A DNA stretch of 64,000 bases, from the NCBI GenBank assembly GCA_963836695.1, contig CAWIKX010000007.1, positions 62,001 to 126,000 on the forward strand, read 5' to 3'. Numbering within the stretch: position 1 is the first letter of the stretch; the number at the start of each line of letters is the position of its first letter. Positions 44,613 to 52,197 of this stretch are shown one piece after another. Below the pieces are notes generated by a model. It did no database searches and was not told where the DNA came from. It saw nothing but the letters and a program-made list of their open reading frames with translations. Origin of the DNA: Roseiarcus sp963836695. Its GTDB lineage: Bacteria > Pseudomonadota > Alphaproteobacteria > Rhizobiales > Beijerinckiaceae. The translations under genes and the position numbers were made by a program.

Positions 44613-46649
44613 ATGCCCAACGACCCATTGCTGCAACCCTTTCAACTTCGCAGCTTGACGCTGCGCAACCGGTTGATGTCGACCGCGCATGAACCGGCCT
44701 ATACCGACGACGGCATGCCCAAAAAGCGCTACCGCCTCTACCACGCCGAAAAGGCGAGGGGCGGCATCGCACTGACCATGATCGGCGGTTCGTCGGTGGT
44801 GGCGCCGGACAGCCCCCAGGCGTTCGGCAATATCCTTCTCTATAAAGATGAGTGCGTGCCTTGGCTGAAGGAACTGGCCGACGACGTCCACGGAAAGGGC
44901 GCGGCGGTGATGATCCAGATCACGCATCTCGGGCGCCGCACAACTTGGAGCAAAGACGATTGGCTCCCGGTCATCGCGCCCTCCCATATCCGCGAGCCCG
45001 CGCATCGCGCCTTCCCCAAGGCCATGGAGGACTGGGATTTTAGTCGGGTGATCGCGGCCTACGCCGACGCCGCCGAGCGGGTGAAGGCAGGCGGACTCGA
45101 TGGCTTTGAAATCGAGTGCTACGGCCATCTCATCGATCAGTTTTGGTCGCCCTCGACCAACAAGCGCCAAGACGAATATGGCGGCTCGATCGACAATCGG
45201 CTCAGGTTCGGAATGGCCGTGTTCGAGGCGGTGCGCCGGCGCGTGGGTCCCGATTTCTTGGTAGGCGCCCGGCTGGTCTGCGACGAGGACTGGGAGCGCG
45301 GGTTGAGCCGGGAAGAAGGCATGGCCATCGCGCGCCGGCTGACCCGGTCGGGACTGATCGACTTCCTCAACGTGATCCGTGGCCATATCGATAGCGAGGA
45401 GGGCTTGAGCCGTGTGATTCCGGGCATGGGCGAGCGCTCGGCGCCGCATCTCGACTTCGCGGGTGAGGTGCGCGCCGAGACGCGCCTGCCGACGTTTCAC
45501 GCCGCCCGCATCCAGGACGTCGCGACCGCGCGCCATGCAATCGAAAGCGGCAAGCTGGATATGGTTGGCATGACGCGCGCGCATTTGGCCGATCCGCATA
45601 TCGCGCTCAAAGTGGCCGAAGGGCGCGAAGCCGAGATCCGACCCTGCGTCGGCATGGGCTACTGCATCGATTCGATTTATTCCGGCCAGGCCGTCTGCAT
45701 TCATAACGCCGCAACGGGCCGTGAGGAGACAATCCCGCACATCGTCCCGCGCTCCCCTGGACCGAAACGAAAAGTGGTCGTGGTCGGGGCGGGTCCCGCG
45801 GGCCTCGAGGCCGCGCGGGTCGCGGGCGAGCGCGGGCACGAGGTCGTCGTGTTGGAGGCCGCCTCCAAGCCGGGCGGGCAGATCGTGCTCGCCGCCGCTC
45901 TCAAGCGCCGCCGCGAGATCTTAGGGATCGTCGACTGGCGAGTAAGCGAATGCGAGCGGCTCGGCGTCGGCTTCTCCTACAACGCGTTCGCGGAGGCGGG
46001 CGACGTGCTGGAGCAGGCGCCCGATGTGGTCGTGATCGCGACCGGAGGCGCGCCGAATGTCGAGTTCCTCGACTCTGGCGGGGAGTTGGCGACCACGAGC
46101 TGGGACCTGCTCTCAGGCGCGGCGCGGCCGAGTGGCGAGGTGATCGTCTACGACGACAATGGCGCCCATCCGGGTCTTACCGCGGCTGAATTCGTCGCCG
46201 AATTGGGAGCGAAGCTCGAAATCGTTACGCCGGAGCGCACCCTCGCGCCTGACGTGGGCGGCACGAGCTTTCCACCCTACTTCCGCGCCTTCAGCCGCGC
46301 CGACGCGAAAGTGACGCTGAACCTCAGGCTTGAATTGATCGAGCGCCGGGGCAATCGGGTCGCTGGCGTTTTCCACGACGAATACGGCCGGCGCCGGGTC
46401 GAGAAAGAGGCGGACATGATCGTCGTCGAACACGGCGCGATTCCGGTCGATGACCTCTATTTTGAACTCAAGGCGGGCTCGGTCAATCTTGGAGAGATCG
46501 ACTATTCCGCGCTCCTCGCCGGGCGGCCGCAGACCCTCGTCAACAACGCGGGCGGCGGGTATCGCCTGTTTCGGATTGGCGACGCCGTGGCGAGCCGCAA
46601 CATTCACGCGGCGGTCTATGACGCGATCCGGCTTATGAAGGATATTTAA
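44613..46649 (+). CDS. NADH:flavin oxidoreductase, N-methyl-amino-acid demethylase type
   Basis: 678 residues: an N-terminal FMN TIM barrel of the old-yellow-enzyme family (LRNRLMSTAHEPAYTDDGMP; FEIECYGHLIDQFWSPSTNK) and, from ~388, an NAD(P)/FAD domain (VVVVGAGPAGLEAARVAGE). Between them is CVGMGYC...SGQAVCIHNAATGRE, the cysteine pattern of the DgcA/HpbA/StcD demethylase branch rather than the CxxC of dienoyl-CoA reductases (Cys345, 351, 362 remain). These enzymes demethylate compounds such as N-methylproline, dimethylglycine or stachydrine. No partner electron-transfer gene is beside it. Confidence 0.82.
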   Translation: MPNDPLLQPFQLRSLTLRNRLMSTAHEPAYTDDGMPKKRYRLYHAEKARGGIALTMIGGSSVVAPDSPQAFGNILLYKDECVPWLKELADDVHGKGAAVMIQITHLGRRTTWSKDDWLPVIAPSHIREPAHRAFPKAMEDWDFSRVIAAYADAAERVKAGGLDGFEIECYGHLIDQFWSPSTNKRQDEYGGSIDNRLRFGMAVFEAVRRRVGPDFLVGARLVCDEDWERGLSREEGMAIARRLTRSGLIDFLNVIRGHIDSEEGLSRVIPGMGERSAPHLDFAGEVRAETRLPTFHAARIQDVATARHAIESGKLDMVGMTRAHLADPHIALKVAEGREAEIRPCVGMGYCIDSIYSGQAVCIHNAATGREETIPHIVPRSPGPKRKVVVVGAGPAGLEAARVAGERGHEVVVLEAASKPGGQIVLAAALKRRREILGIVDWRVSECERLGVGFSYNAFAEAGDVLEQAPDVVVIATGGAPNVEFLDSGGELATTSWDLLSGAARPSGEVIVYDDNGAHPGLTAAEFVAELGAKLEIVTPERTLAPDVGGTSFPPYFRAFSRADAKVTLNLRLELIERRGNRVAGVFHDEYGRRRVEKEADMIVVEHGAIPVDDLYFELKAGSVNLGEIDYSALLAGRPQTLVNNAGGGYRLFRIGDAVASRNIHAAVYDAIRLMKDI

Positions 46650-46681
46650 GGACTCTCAATCTGATCGCCGACGTTGTGGTC

Positions 46682-47686
46682 TTACCAGACCTTGGTCACC
46701 TTATAGCCGTTGGCGCGGAACCGCTCGATGAGACCGGTCTTGCCGGCGAGATGCAGCGCGCCCACCGCGATGAATGCGCCGCCTGAAGCAAGAAACGGCG
46801 CGGCGCGCTCAGCCATGGTTGAGTTTCGACCTTGTAGCAAATCGCGCATGAATTCGTCCTGCGCCGCGCGCTCGGTCTCGCTCAGTCCTCCCCGGGCGTC
46901 GGCGATAGCTACGATTTCGACGGGCCGGCTTTCACGATAGAGTGCAAGCATCGTTGCATAGAGATCATCATTGAGGTCCGCATTTTTCGCGGCAAGCGTC
47001 AGCAGCGTCGTCGCGACGTCCGCGCGCAAGCTGGCGATTGCCGAGAGCTGTTCGTCCACCGTCTCCAGCCCGACGACTTTTATCCCAAGGTCTTTCGCCG
47101 TCTGAGCGAGAAACTGGTCGACTTCGGGGAGATCCTGCGCCTCCCGCTCCGCTTCACAGAGGGGGATCGCTGTCAGAATCGCGAGAAACCACGGCTTCAA
47201 GTGATGTGCGAATTCTTTCGGGTATCCGAGACCAGCAATCAGCTTCTCGATTTGCGCGCGGTCTTCCGCGTTAGCGACGCCCTCGAACGTGTCATGATCG
47301 CGATCGAGCGCCTTGGCCAGCGTCGCCGCCGTAATGTTGGCCCTCTCAATCATGTCGATGGGTCCGCCAAGTTCCGTCGCCACGATTTTGGCGCCATCGA
47401 TCGATCCCGCGGCGCGACGTGCGATTTCGAGCGCGGACTCGTCGGTCGAATGAATGGTGCCGAAGAGAAAAGAGGGCGCAAGGCCGAGCTTCTCGATGCG
47501 CCAGAGCAACCCGTCGCCGTTGACGAGATCATCGGCTCGCGCCGCCTCGGCCGCGGCGAGCCCCTCCACTTGGCTCAGATCTGAGCCCGAGCAAGGTTTA
47601 GGCGGCTCTGCCTCGGCGGAAGCGAACATGAGAAGACTGAGAACACAGCCGCAGGCGCTCGGCGCCAATCGAGGCATAAATCTCAC
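46682..47686 (-). CDS. TraB/GumN family protein
   Basis: 334 residues from a GTG start that overlaps the coaA stop (GTGA). Signal peptide (CGCVLSLLMFASAEA). FLFGTIHSTDE, ATELGG, GVETVDEQL-like LETVDEQLSAIASL and FIAVGALHLAGKTGLIERFR are the conserved blocks with the GTIH and GALH histidines of the TIKI/TraB/GumN metal-dependent fold. Probably a periplasmic protease or hydrolase. Translationally coupled to coaA. Confidence 0.88.
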   Translation of the reverse strand: MRFMPRLAPSACGCVLSLLMFASAEAEPPKPCSGSDLSQVEGLAAAEAARADDLVNGDGLLWRIEKLGLAPSFLFGTIHSTDESALEIARRAAGSIDGAKIVATELGGPIDMIERANITAATLAKALDRDHDTFEGVANAEDRAQIEKLIAGLGYPKEFAHHLKPWFLAILTAIPLCEAEREAQDLPEVDQFLAQTAKDLGIKVVGLETVDEQLSAIASLRADVATTLLTLAAKNADLNDDLYATMLALYRESRPVEIVAIADARGGLSETERAAQDEFMRDLLQGRNSTMAERAAPFLASGGAFIAVGALHLAGKTGLIERFRANGYKVTKVW

Positions 47687-48646
47687 AGCTTTCTCAGCGC
47701 CACTTCTTCAATGCGGTGACTCGCGCCCTTCGTCAGCAGCAAGTCGGCGCGCGGCCGGGTCGGGAGAATATTCTCGTGCAGGTTAACAAGATTGATGCGC
47801 CGCCAAATCGAACGCGCCGTCGCTTCGGCTTCCGTATCGTTGAGGTCTGCATATTGACGGAAATAACTGCGCGGGTCACGGAAGGCGGTATTCCTGAGGC
47901 CCATGAAGCGTTCGATGTACCATTGTTCGAGCAAGGTCGTGTCGGCGTCGAGGAAAATCGAAAAATCGAAGAAGTCGGAGACGAACGGAATCTCTTTGCC
48001 GTCTCGCGGCAATCGGTTGGGCAGCAAGACGTTGATCCCCTCAAAGATCAGGATGTCCGGCCGGTCGACGACAATGGATTGATCCCTCACGATATCGTAG
48101 GTGATGTGCGAATAAACAGGGGCCGCGACATTGTGTTGACCCGCCTTGAGTGCGGAGAGGAAACGCAGCACCGCCGTTCCATCGTAGCTCTCGGGAAAGC
48201 CCTTGCGGTCCAGAATCCCTAGCCGGATCAATTCGGCGTTTGGACGCAAGAAGCCGTCGGTAGTGACGAGCTGCACCTTGGGCGTATTTGGCCATCGAGT
48301 TCAGGAGCGCCTGCAGAACCCGGGCGGTCGTCGACTTTCCCGCAGCGACCGATCCCGCGATGCCAATGATGTAGGGAACCTTCCCGTCATCTGCGCCAAG
48401 AAATCGCTGCGTCGCTTTGAACAGGCCCTGCGTCGCCGCGACGTAAAGTGCGAGCAGCCGCGACAACGGTAGATAGATGGCGACGACTTCGTCGATCGAG
48501 ATCGGATCGTGAGTCGACTGCAATTTACGCAAGTCGTCGATCGTCAGGGTTAGTTGCGTGTCGGCGCGCAGCTGCGCCCATTCCTCGCGGGTGAAGCGGC
48601 GGAATGGGGACTCGAGCGATTGCAGCCCAACGCGATTTATCAGAAC
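47683..48646 (-). pseudogene. coaA: Pantothenate kinase CoaA with a frameshift
   Basis: The upstream frame has FRRFTREEWAQLR, SIDEVVAIYLPLSRLLALYV, GLFKATQRFLG and P-loop GIAGSVAAGKSTTARVLQ, then loses similarity after QALLNS. The next frame resumes with W-P-N-T-P-K-V, QLVTTDGFLRPN and continues to the normal C-terminus (YIERFMGLRNTAF; FRQYADL; IWRRINLVNLHENILPTRPR). One or two bases are lost or gained near 48293-48300. The true start is also unclear (no ATG/GTG/TTG near FRRF in frame), so the 48646 edge is approximate. CoaA is normally essential for coenzyme A synthesis. Confidence 0.87.
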
Positions 48647-48678
48647 TCTCTCACTCGAGCCGGTGAGCTCGATCGGGT

Positions 48679-49002
48679 CTATTTCCCGGCGCTTTTCCTC
48701 GACGCCTTCTCCTGGTGACCGCTTTGCGCGGATCTTTTGCCCAATTCGTCGATGACCGACGATAACGGCACTTCCCGCGCCCGGAGCACGACAAGCAGGT
48801 GATAGAGAACATCGGCGGCCTCGGCGCGCACCGCGCTCTCGTCCAGCGCCGCGACGGCGATCGCCAATTCGACCGCTTCTTCGCCGAATTTGCGCGCGCA
48901 ATGGGCTGCGCCCTTATCCAGCAGGCTGCGGGTATAGGAGGTCTCCGCGCTCGCGCGAGCGCGCTGGTCGATCGTTTGCGCGAGCTCATCCAGCGTGAAC
49001 AT
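48679..49002 (-). CDS. hisE: Phosphoribosyl-ATP pyrophosphatase HisE
   Basis: 107 residues. FTLDELAQTIDQRARASAET, SYTRSLLDKGAAHCARKFG, EEAVELAIAVAALDE, EAADVLYHLLVVL: all MazG-like HisE signatures including the E-E-x2-E and E-x2-D metal ligands. Second step of histidine synthesis. hisE-coaA adjacency is normal for alphaproteobacteria, but hisF, usually just upstream, is missing: the tRNA-Val gene and accessory DNA begin 150 bases away. Confidence 0.93.
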   Translation of the reverse strand: MFTLDELAQTIDQRARASAETSYTRSLLDKGAAHCARKFGEEAVELAIAVAALDESAVRAEAADVLYHLLVVLRAREVPLSSVIDELGKRSAQSGHQEKASRKSAGK

Positions 49003-49152
49003 CGCGCCTGCCCTGTTTTTTCTCGCCCATCGCGCCTTTATCTCCCGCCGCGCCGACCGCCGCAACAGGAGGCCGGCGGCTATGCGCCGCGCCCAGCGCT
49101 TCTTGACTTGGCTCCGACGGGAGCCATAAAGCAAAGCCGCACCTTGAGTCAG

Positions 49153-49227
49153 GGGCGATTAGCTCAGCGGTAGAGCACTCCCTTCACACGGGAGGGGTCG
49201 CAGGTTCGATCCCTGCATCGCCCACCA
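49153..49227 (+). tRNA. tRNA-Val (anticodon CAC)
   Basis: A complete 75-base cloverleaf with encoded CCA. Acceptor GGGCGAT pairs with ATCGCCC; D-arm GCTC...GAGC; anticodon stem CTCCC/GGGAG with loop TTCACAC giving CAC (reads GUG); T-arm GCAGG-TTCGATC-CCTGC. The short translation often mis-called here (containing GDAGIEPATPPV on the - strand) is the tRNA read as protein. The DNA to the right is accessory in character, so its 3' end may have served as an integration site. Confidence 0.97.
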
Positions 49228-49665
49228 GCAATTTCAATAACTTAGGATGTTCCACCACACCCGCCTCAGACGTCGGGGCAGCACCGGGGCAGCACCGCGT
49301 CGAGAATTCGCTCTTTGCCGCCATCGATCTCTCTGGGCGGAACTTCGGCTTTGAAGTCAGGGGCTCGGGCTCTATCGTGGCGGCAGCGTGCGGCTGTGTC
49401 GGCGGGCGCGATCTTCGCGGTTCGCACGACAGGCGCCGGACGCGCAGACACAGCGTGGTCCGTGTCTGCTCGTGTCTTCCCTTGTCCAAGCCAGTCCGTG
49501 TCTGCGGAGGCTCGGTCCTGCGCGCGGCTCGGATAGGCCCAGATCATTCCCCCCGGGGTCTCTTCGCGAGACGCGATGCCCGAGCCCCTCACGCCGACCA
49601 TAGTCGCCATTTTCCAACTCGGCGGACAGAATGCGACCGATCAGGACACGAACAGACAGTGTGCG
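49228..49665. other. tRNA-adjacent region without a recognisable gene
   Basis: 438 bases. Short - strand frames (to about 49610) contain no integrase motifs; the tandem GGGGCAGCACC copies at 49276-49296 are the only structure. If an integrase once lay here it is gone. Confidence 0.4.
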
Positions 49666-50013
49666 TTAGGGTGCAGTGTCGGGGAAGAACAGAGCGACGG
49701 CCTGTAGCGCGACGCCAAACCAGAGCAGGACATATCCGAGCCACCGGGCGGGCATGCGCTTCCGGTTGCGGGCGTTGGTGTCGGGTACTGATTGCCTGCT
49801 CGCAAATCCCCCGACGGCTTCGAGCCGGAAATAGAACAGGAGCCACACCCCGAGCGCATTGAGAAACACGCCGACGATGCTGATCCGGCCCGGGATCGTC
49901 GGCCAGCGCATTTTGTGGATGATCGCGTTTAAGGCGGCGGCAAGAACGCCTAGCCAGCCTTCGAGAGACGCGCTCGCGCCGTCAAGCGAGACGTGGACCT
50001 GGGACCAGTGCAT
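49666..50013 (-). CDS. Predicted small membrane protein
   Basis: 115 residues from ATG 50013 (weak ribosome-binding site; the frame is open further upstream). An amphipathic N-terminus (MHWSQVHVSLDGASASLEGW) is followed by GRISIVGVFLNALGVWLLFYF, a clear membrane helix, and near the C-terminus WLGYVLLWFGVALQAVALFF, a second. No family recognised. Two-helix proteins like this recur in mobile islands. Confidence 0.55.
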   Translation of the reverse strand: MHWSQVHVSLDGASASLEGWLGVLAAALNAIIHKMRWPTIPGRISIVGVFLNALGVWLLFYFRLEAVGGFASRQSVPDTNARNRKRMPARWLGYVLLWFGVALQAVALFFPDTAP

Positions 50014-50221
50014 TGTTGGGAACTTTACTGAGCCCCCGCAGCGAGCCCAAGCAGGGATGCGGCCTTCCGGGTCGTCGTCCACAGCCCCCAACGCCAAGGC
50101 CGCTCGCGCTCCTCGAACGGCGGCGCAGCTCGGGGGTTCAGATGAGCCTCGGCGCGGCTCACGGGCCGCGCCAGGAGGTGGCACGCTCGCGCCCATCTCG
50201 AAGGCTGAAAGGACAAGCGCC

Positions 50222-50317
50222 ATGAGCGACGCCGGAAAGAGACTGCTGGCGGCGGCCCGAGAGATGCAAGCCATAGCGCGCGGCGAAGCAGAGAATGCGC
50301 GTATGCATGCGCCAGCC
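50222..50317 (+). pseudogene. N-terminal fragment resembling an HTH antitoxin/regulator
   Basis: From ATG 50222: SDAGKRLLAAAREMQAIARG, then EAENARMHAP. This matches the leading helix of small XRE-type regulators of the 'GKRLIxAAxEAxAIARGEADPSTYRVHVP' kind. The helix-turn-helix that should follow is missing and the frame runs into low-complexity sequence, so only a remnant is left. Confidence 0.35.
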
Positions 50318-50417
50318 TCGCACGCGTTGGCTCACGCACTTTATGACGCCGCGCCGTCCTCGCGGTGTTCGCGCCCAGCGCCATCCTCGCGCCCGCCGAA
50401 GCCGGGGGTTCAAAAGC

Positions 50418-50622
50418 GCCGCCCGCCCCCTTGCGGCGGGCAAAAGGAAGCGGGCGGCGAAGGCGCGTCGGAAAGTGCGCTTATTTCCGAGCGCTCCTTC
50501 ACGCCACGGGACAGTGCGAAGTCTCCCTCTTCGATCACCGTCCCAATGGGGCGCGCCGATATGCGGGATGGCAGGCCCCCGCGCCTGTTTTTTCAGGTCA
50601 AAAGCATGTCACTACGCGCCAT
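50418..50622. repeat. Degenerate direct repeat, copy 1
   Basis: Begins GCCGCCCGCCCCCTTGCGGC and ends CACTACGCGCCAT. It matches 51088-51300 over most of its length with indels: shared blocks include GCGGGCGGCGA-GGCGCGTCGG, CACGCC, GCGCGAAGT-type, GCCGATATG-GGGATG and TCAGG-CAAAAGC-TGTCA. No intact gene in either copy. Confidence 0.6.
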
Positions 50623-51087
50623 TTCACAGCGGCGGAGCGCCGAAGGCTGTCGCCCGAGCAGCGCCGACGGCTTGCCTTCGCTTCTCGAGTGTCGCGCCTG
50701 TCTCGATGGGGGTGACGCCTGACGGCGCAGCCGTCAAGGCGTCGTCCGCGTCATTTACGGCGGCTCCCGGTTCAGGCATTTCCCCGATTGGCGCAGCCGC
50801 GGACATTCTCACGACGAAGATGGTGTGGGACAGCGCCTGGCGGCGGCCAAGGCGAGTTCGGCGTCTTGGTTTTTGGGCTTGCTCATGGCGCTCTCGGTCT
50901 TGCGCCTCGGTCAAGGGCAGGCGCGGGAAACCGGGACCGCAACTCCGGCGTTGTCGGGAACTACCCTATCCCGCGCCCTCGCTACAGCCGATGTCCCGCG
51001 CCTTGGGAGACAGGCGCGGGCGGAGCGCGCGGGCGCAACTATCGCGGTTCCCGGCATGACGACGCCAGTCCGCACAAATGGGGATGT

Positions 51088-51300
51088 GCCGCCCGCCCCC
51101 TCCAGCTTGCGGCGGTGAAAGGAGCGGGCGGCGAGGGCGCGTCGGAAGTGGGGATGCCCCCGAGCGTCCTCACGCCGCCGGAACAACGCGCGAAGTTCTC
51201 CCCCTTCGAACGTCGCCGTGAGCGGCGCGAGGCCGATATGAGGGATGTCGTGCGGCCCGCGCCTGCCTTCTCAGGCCAAAAGCCTGTCATAACCCGCCAT
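51088..51300. repeat. Degenerate direct repeat, copy 2
   Basis: Same element as 50418-50622, 670 bases downstream and in the same orientation. In one + frame it reads RREADMRDVVRPAPAFSGQK, while copy 1 needs frame changes to give a similar APVFSGQKHVTTRH, so the ancestral unit may have been coding. The segments between and around the copies (50318-51340) hold no supported gene. Confidence 0.6.
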
Positions 51301-51340
51301 CGTGCACTGACGCTCTTCGACGGGACGACGCGCCGCCGCG

Positions 51341-51583
51341 TCACCCGCCGCCGGTTCCGCTGGCGATGGCTTGGATCACTTCCTCAGCCAGCGCGGTCCT
51401 GGGCAGGCGCTCGCGAAGTTCGGCTATCAAGTCGCCTCGTCGAGCCGCCGTGCCGGTCGGATCGCCAAAGGACGCCAGATAGGCGTCGGCTTCCGCGAGC
51501 GACAATCTCACTGCATTTGGGTCCGACGCCTCGAGGAGGGAGACGATCCAGCTAACGCATGTGTCCTGTGTCAGCATTCGCAT
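51341..51583 (-). CDS. Small protein of unknown function
   Basis: 80 residues from ATG 51583, preceded by GGGAG. Mostly helical, acidic (WIVSLLEASDPNAVRLSLAE, ADAYLASFGDPTG, LIAELRERLPRTALAEEV). No family recognised. It precedes no obvious partner; the next gene upstream is the secreted protein at 51630 on the same strand. Confidence 0.55.
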   Translation of the reverse strand: MRMLTQDTCVSWIVSLLEASDPNAVRLSLAEADAYLASFGDPTGTAARRGDLIAELRERLPRTALAEEVIQAIASGTGGG

Positions 51584-51629
51584 CTGCTCCCTGCGCCCGG
51601 GCTCCGCAGCTTCACGGCTGTGGGGGCGC

Positions 51630-51992
51630 CTAGCGCCAGCCTTTTGGCGGTGTCGTTCTGCGGAAATAAACGCCTGCGCGTGACGGCAATGGCGCATACA
51701 CCGGCGTCACGGATGGCACGCACCCGTGCGGACAAACAGGTCGCCAGAACTTCACGATGCCGGTCGATTGCAATTCGCCGTCCAGCTCAAGCTTGTCTCC
51801 CGTCTTAAGCGAGGCGCAGCCCTGCTCCAGCGCCCGGGTCTGGAGATACACAAGCACCCCCGTCGCCAAATTCGGGCTGTCGTCGACCCCTTCGCAGGCG
51901 ACTACGGGTTTCGTGACCTGAACCCATTCGGAAGCATGCGCGATAGTTGGTACGGCGGCCAACGCAACGGCGGCTGCAAGTCGGAATTTCAT
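51630..51992 (-). CDS. Secreted cysteine-containing protein, unknown
   Basis: 120 residues from ATG 51992. Signal peptide FRLAAAVALAAVPTIAHAS cleaved near residue 21. The mature part has four cysteines (VVACEGVDD, EQGCASL, RPVCPHGCVP), which could form two disulfides, and ends in a basic tail. Not recognised. Likely periplasmic or surface-exposed. Confidence 0.62.
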   Translation of the reverse strand: MKFRLAAAVALAAVPTIAHASEWVQVTKPVVACEGVDDSPNLATGVLVYLQTRALEQGCASLKTGDKLELDGELQSTGIVKFWRPVCPHGCVPSVTPVYAPLPSRAGVYFRRTTPPKGWR

Positions 51993-52197
51993 TCCTGCCG
52001 TTCCGGCCACTCGTCCGCTCCTACTTCGCTCCATGGTAGCACCCATCGTCTCGCCAAGCAGAAATTCAGCTTCGAGGGATCCGATGCGCAGCACTACGGG
52101 CGGCTTCCTTGGATCCGAGTGGCGGCTCGATAGAGTTCCAGTCCGAACGTAGAGATGGTTGCCGAGTTGGACTGCGCGAGCAGCGTTAGAGCGAAGC

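Noticed and set aside
49184..49489. A - strand frame ending in GDAGIEPATPPV.
   Set aside because: This peptide is the translation of the tRNA-Val gene and a well-known annotation artefact.
49228..49660. Search for an integrase next to tRNA-Val.
   Set aside because: No R...HxxR...Y pattern is visible in any frame; an integrase would have to lie outside the window or be lost.
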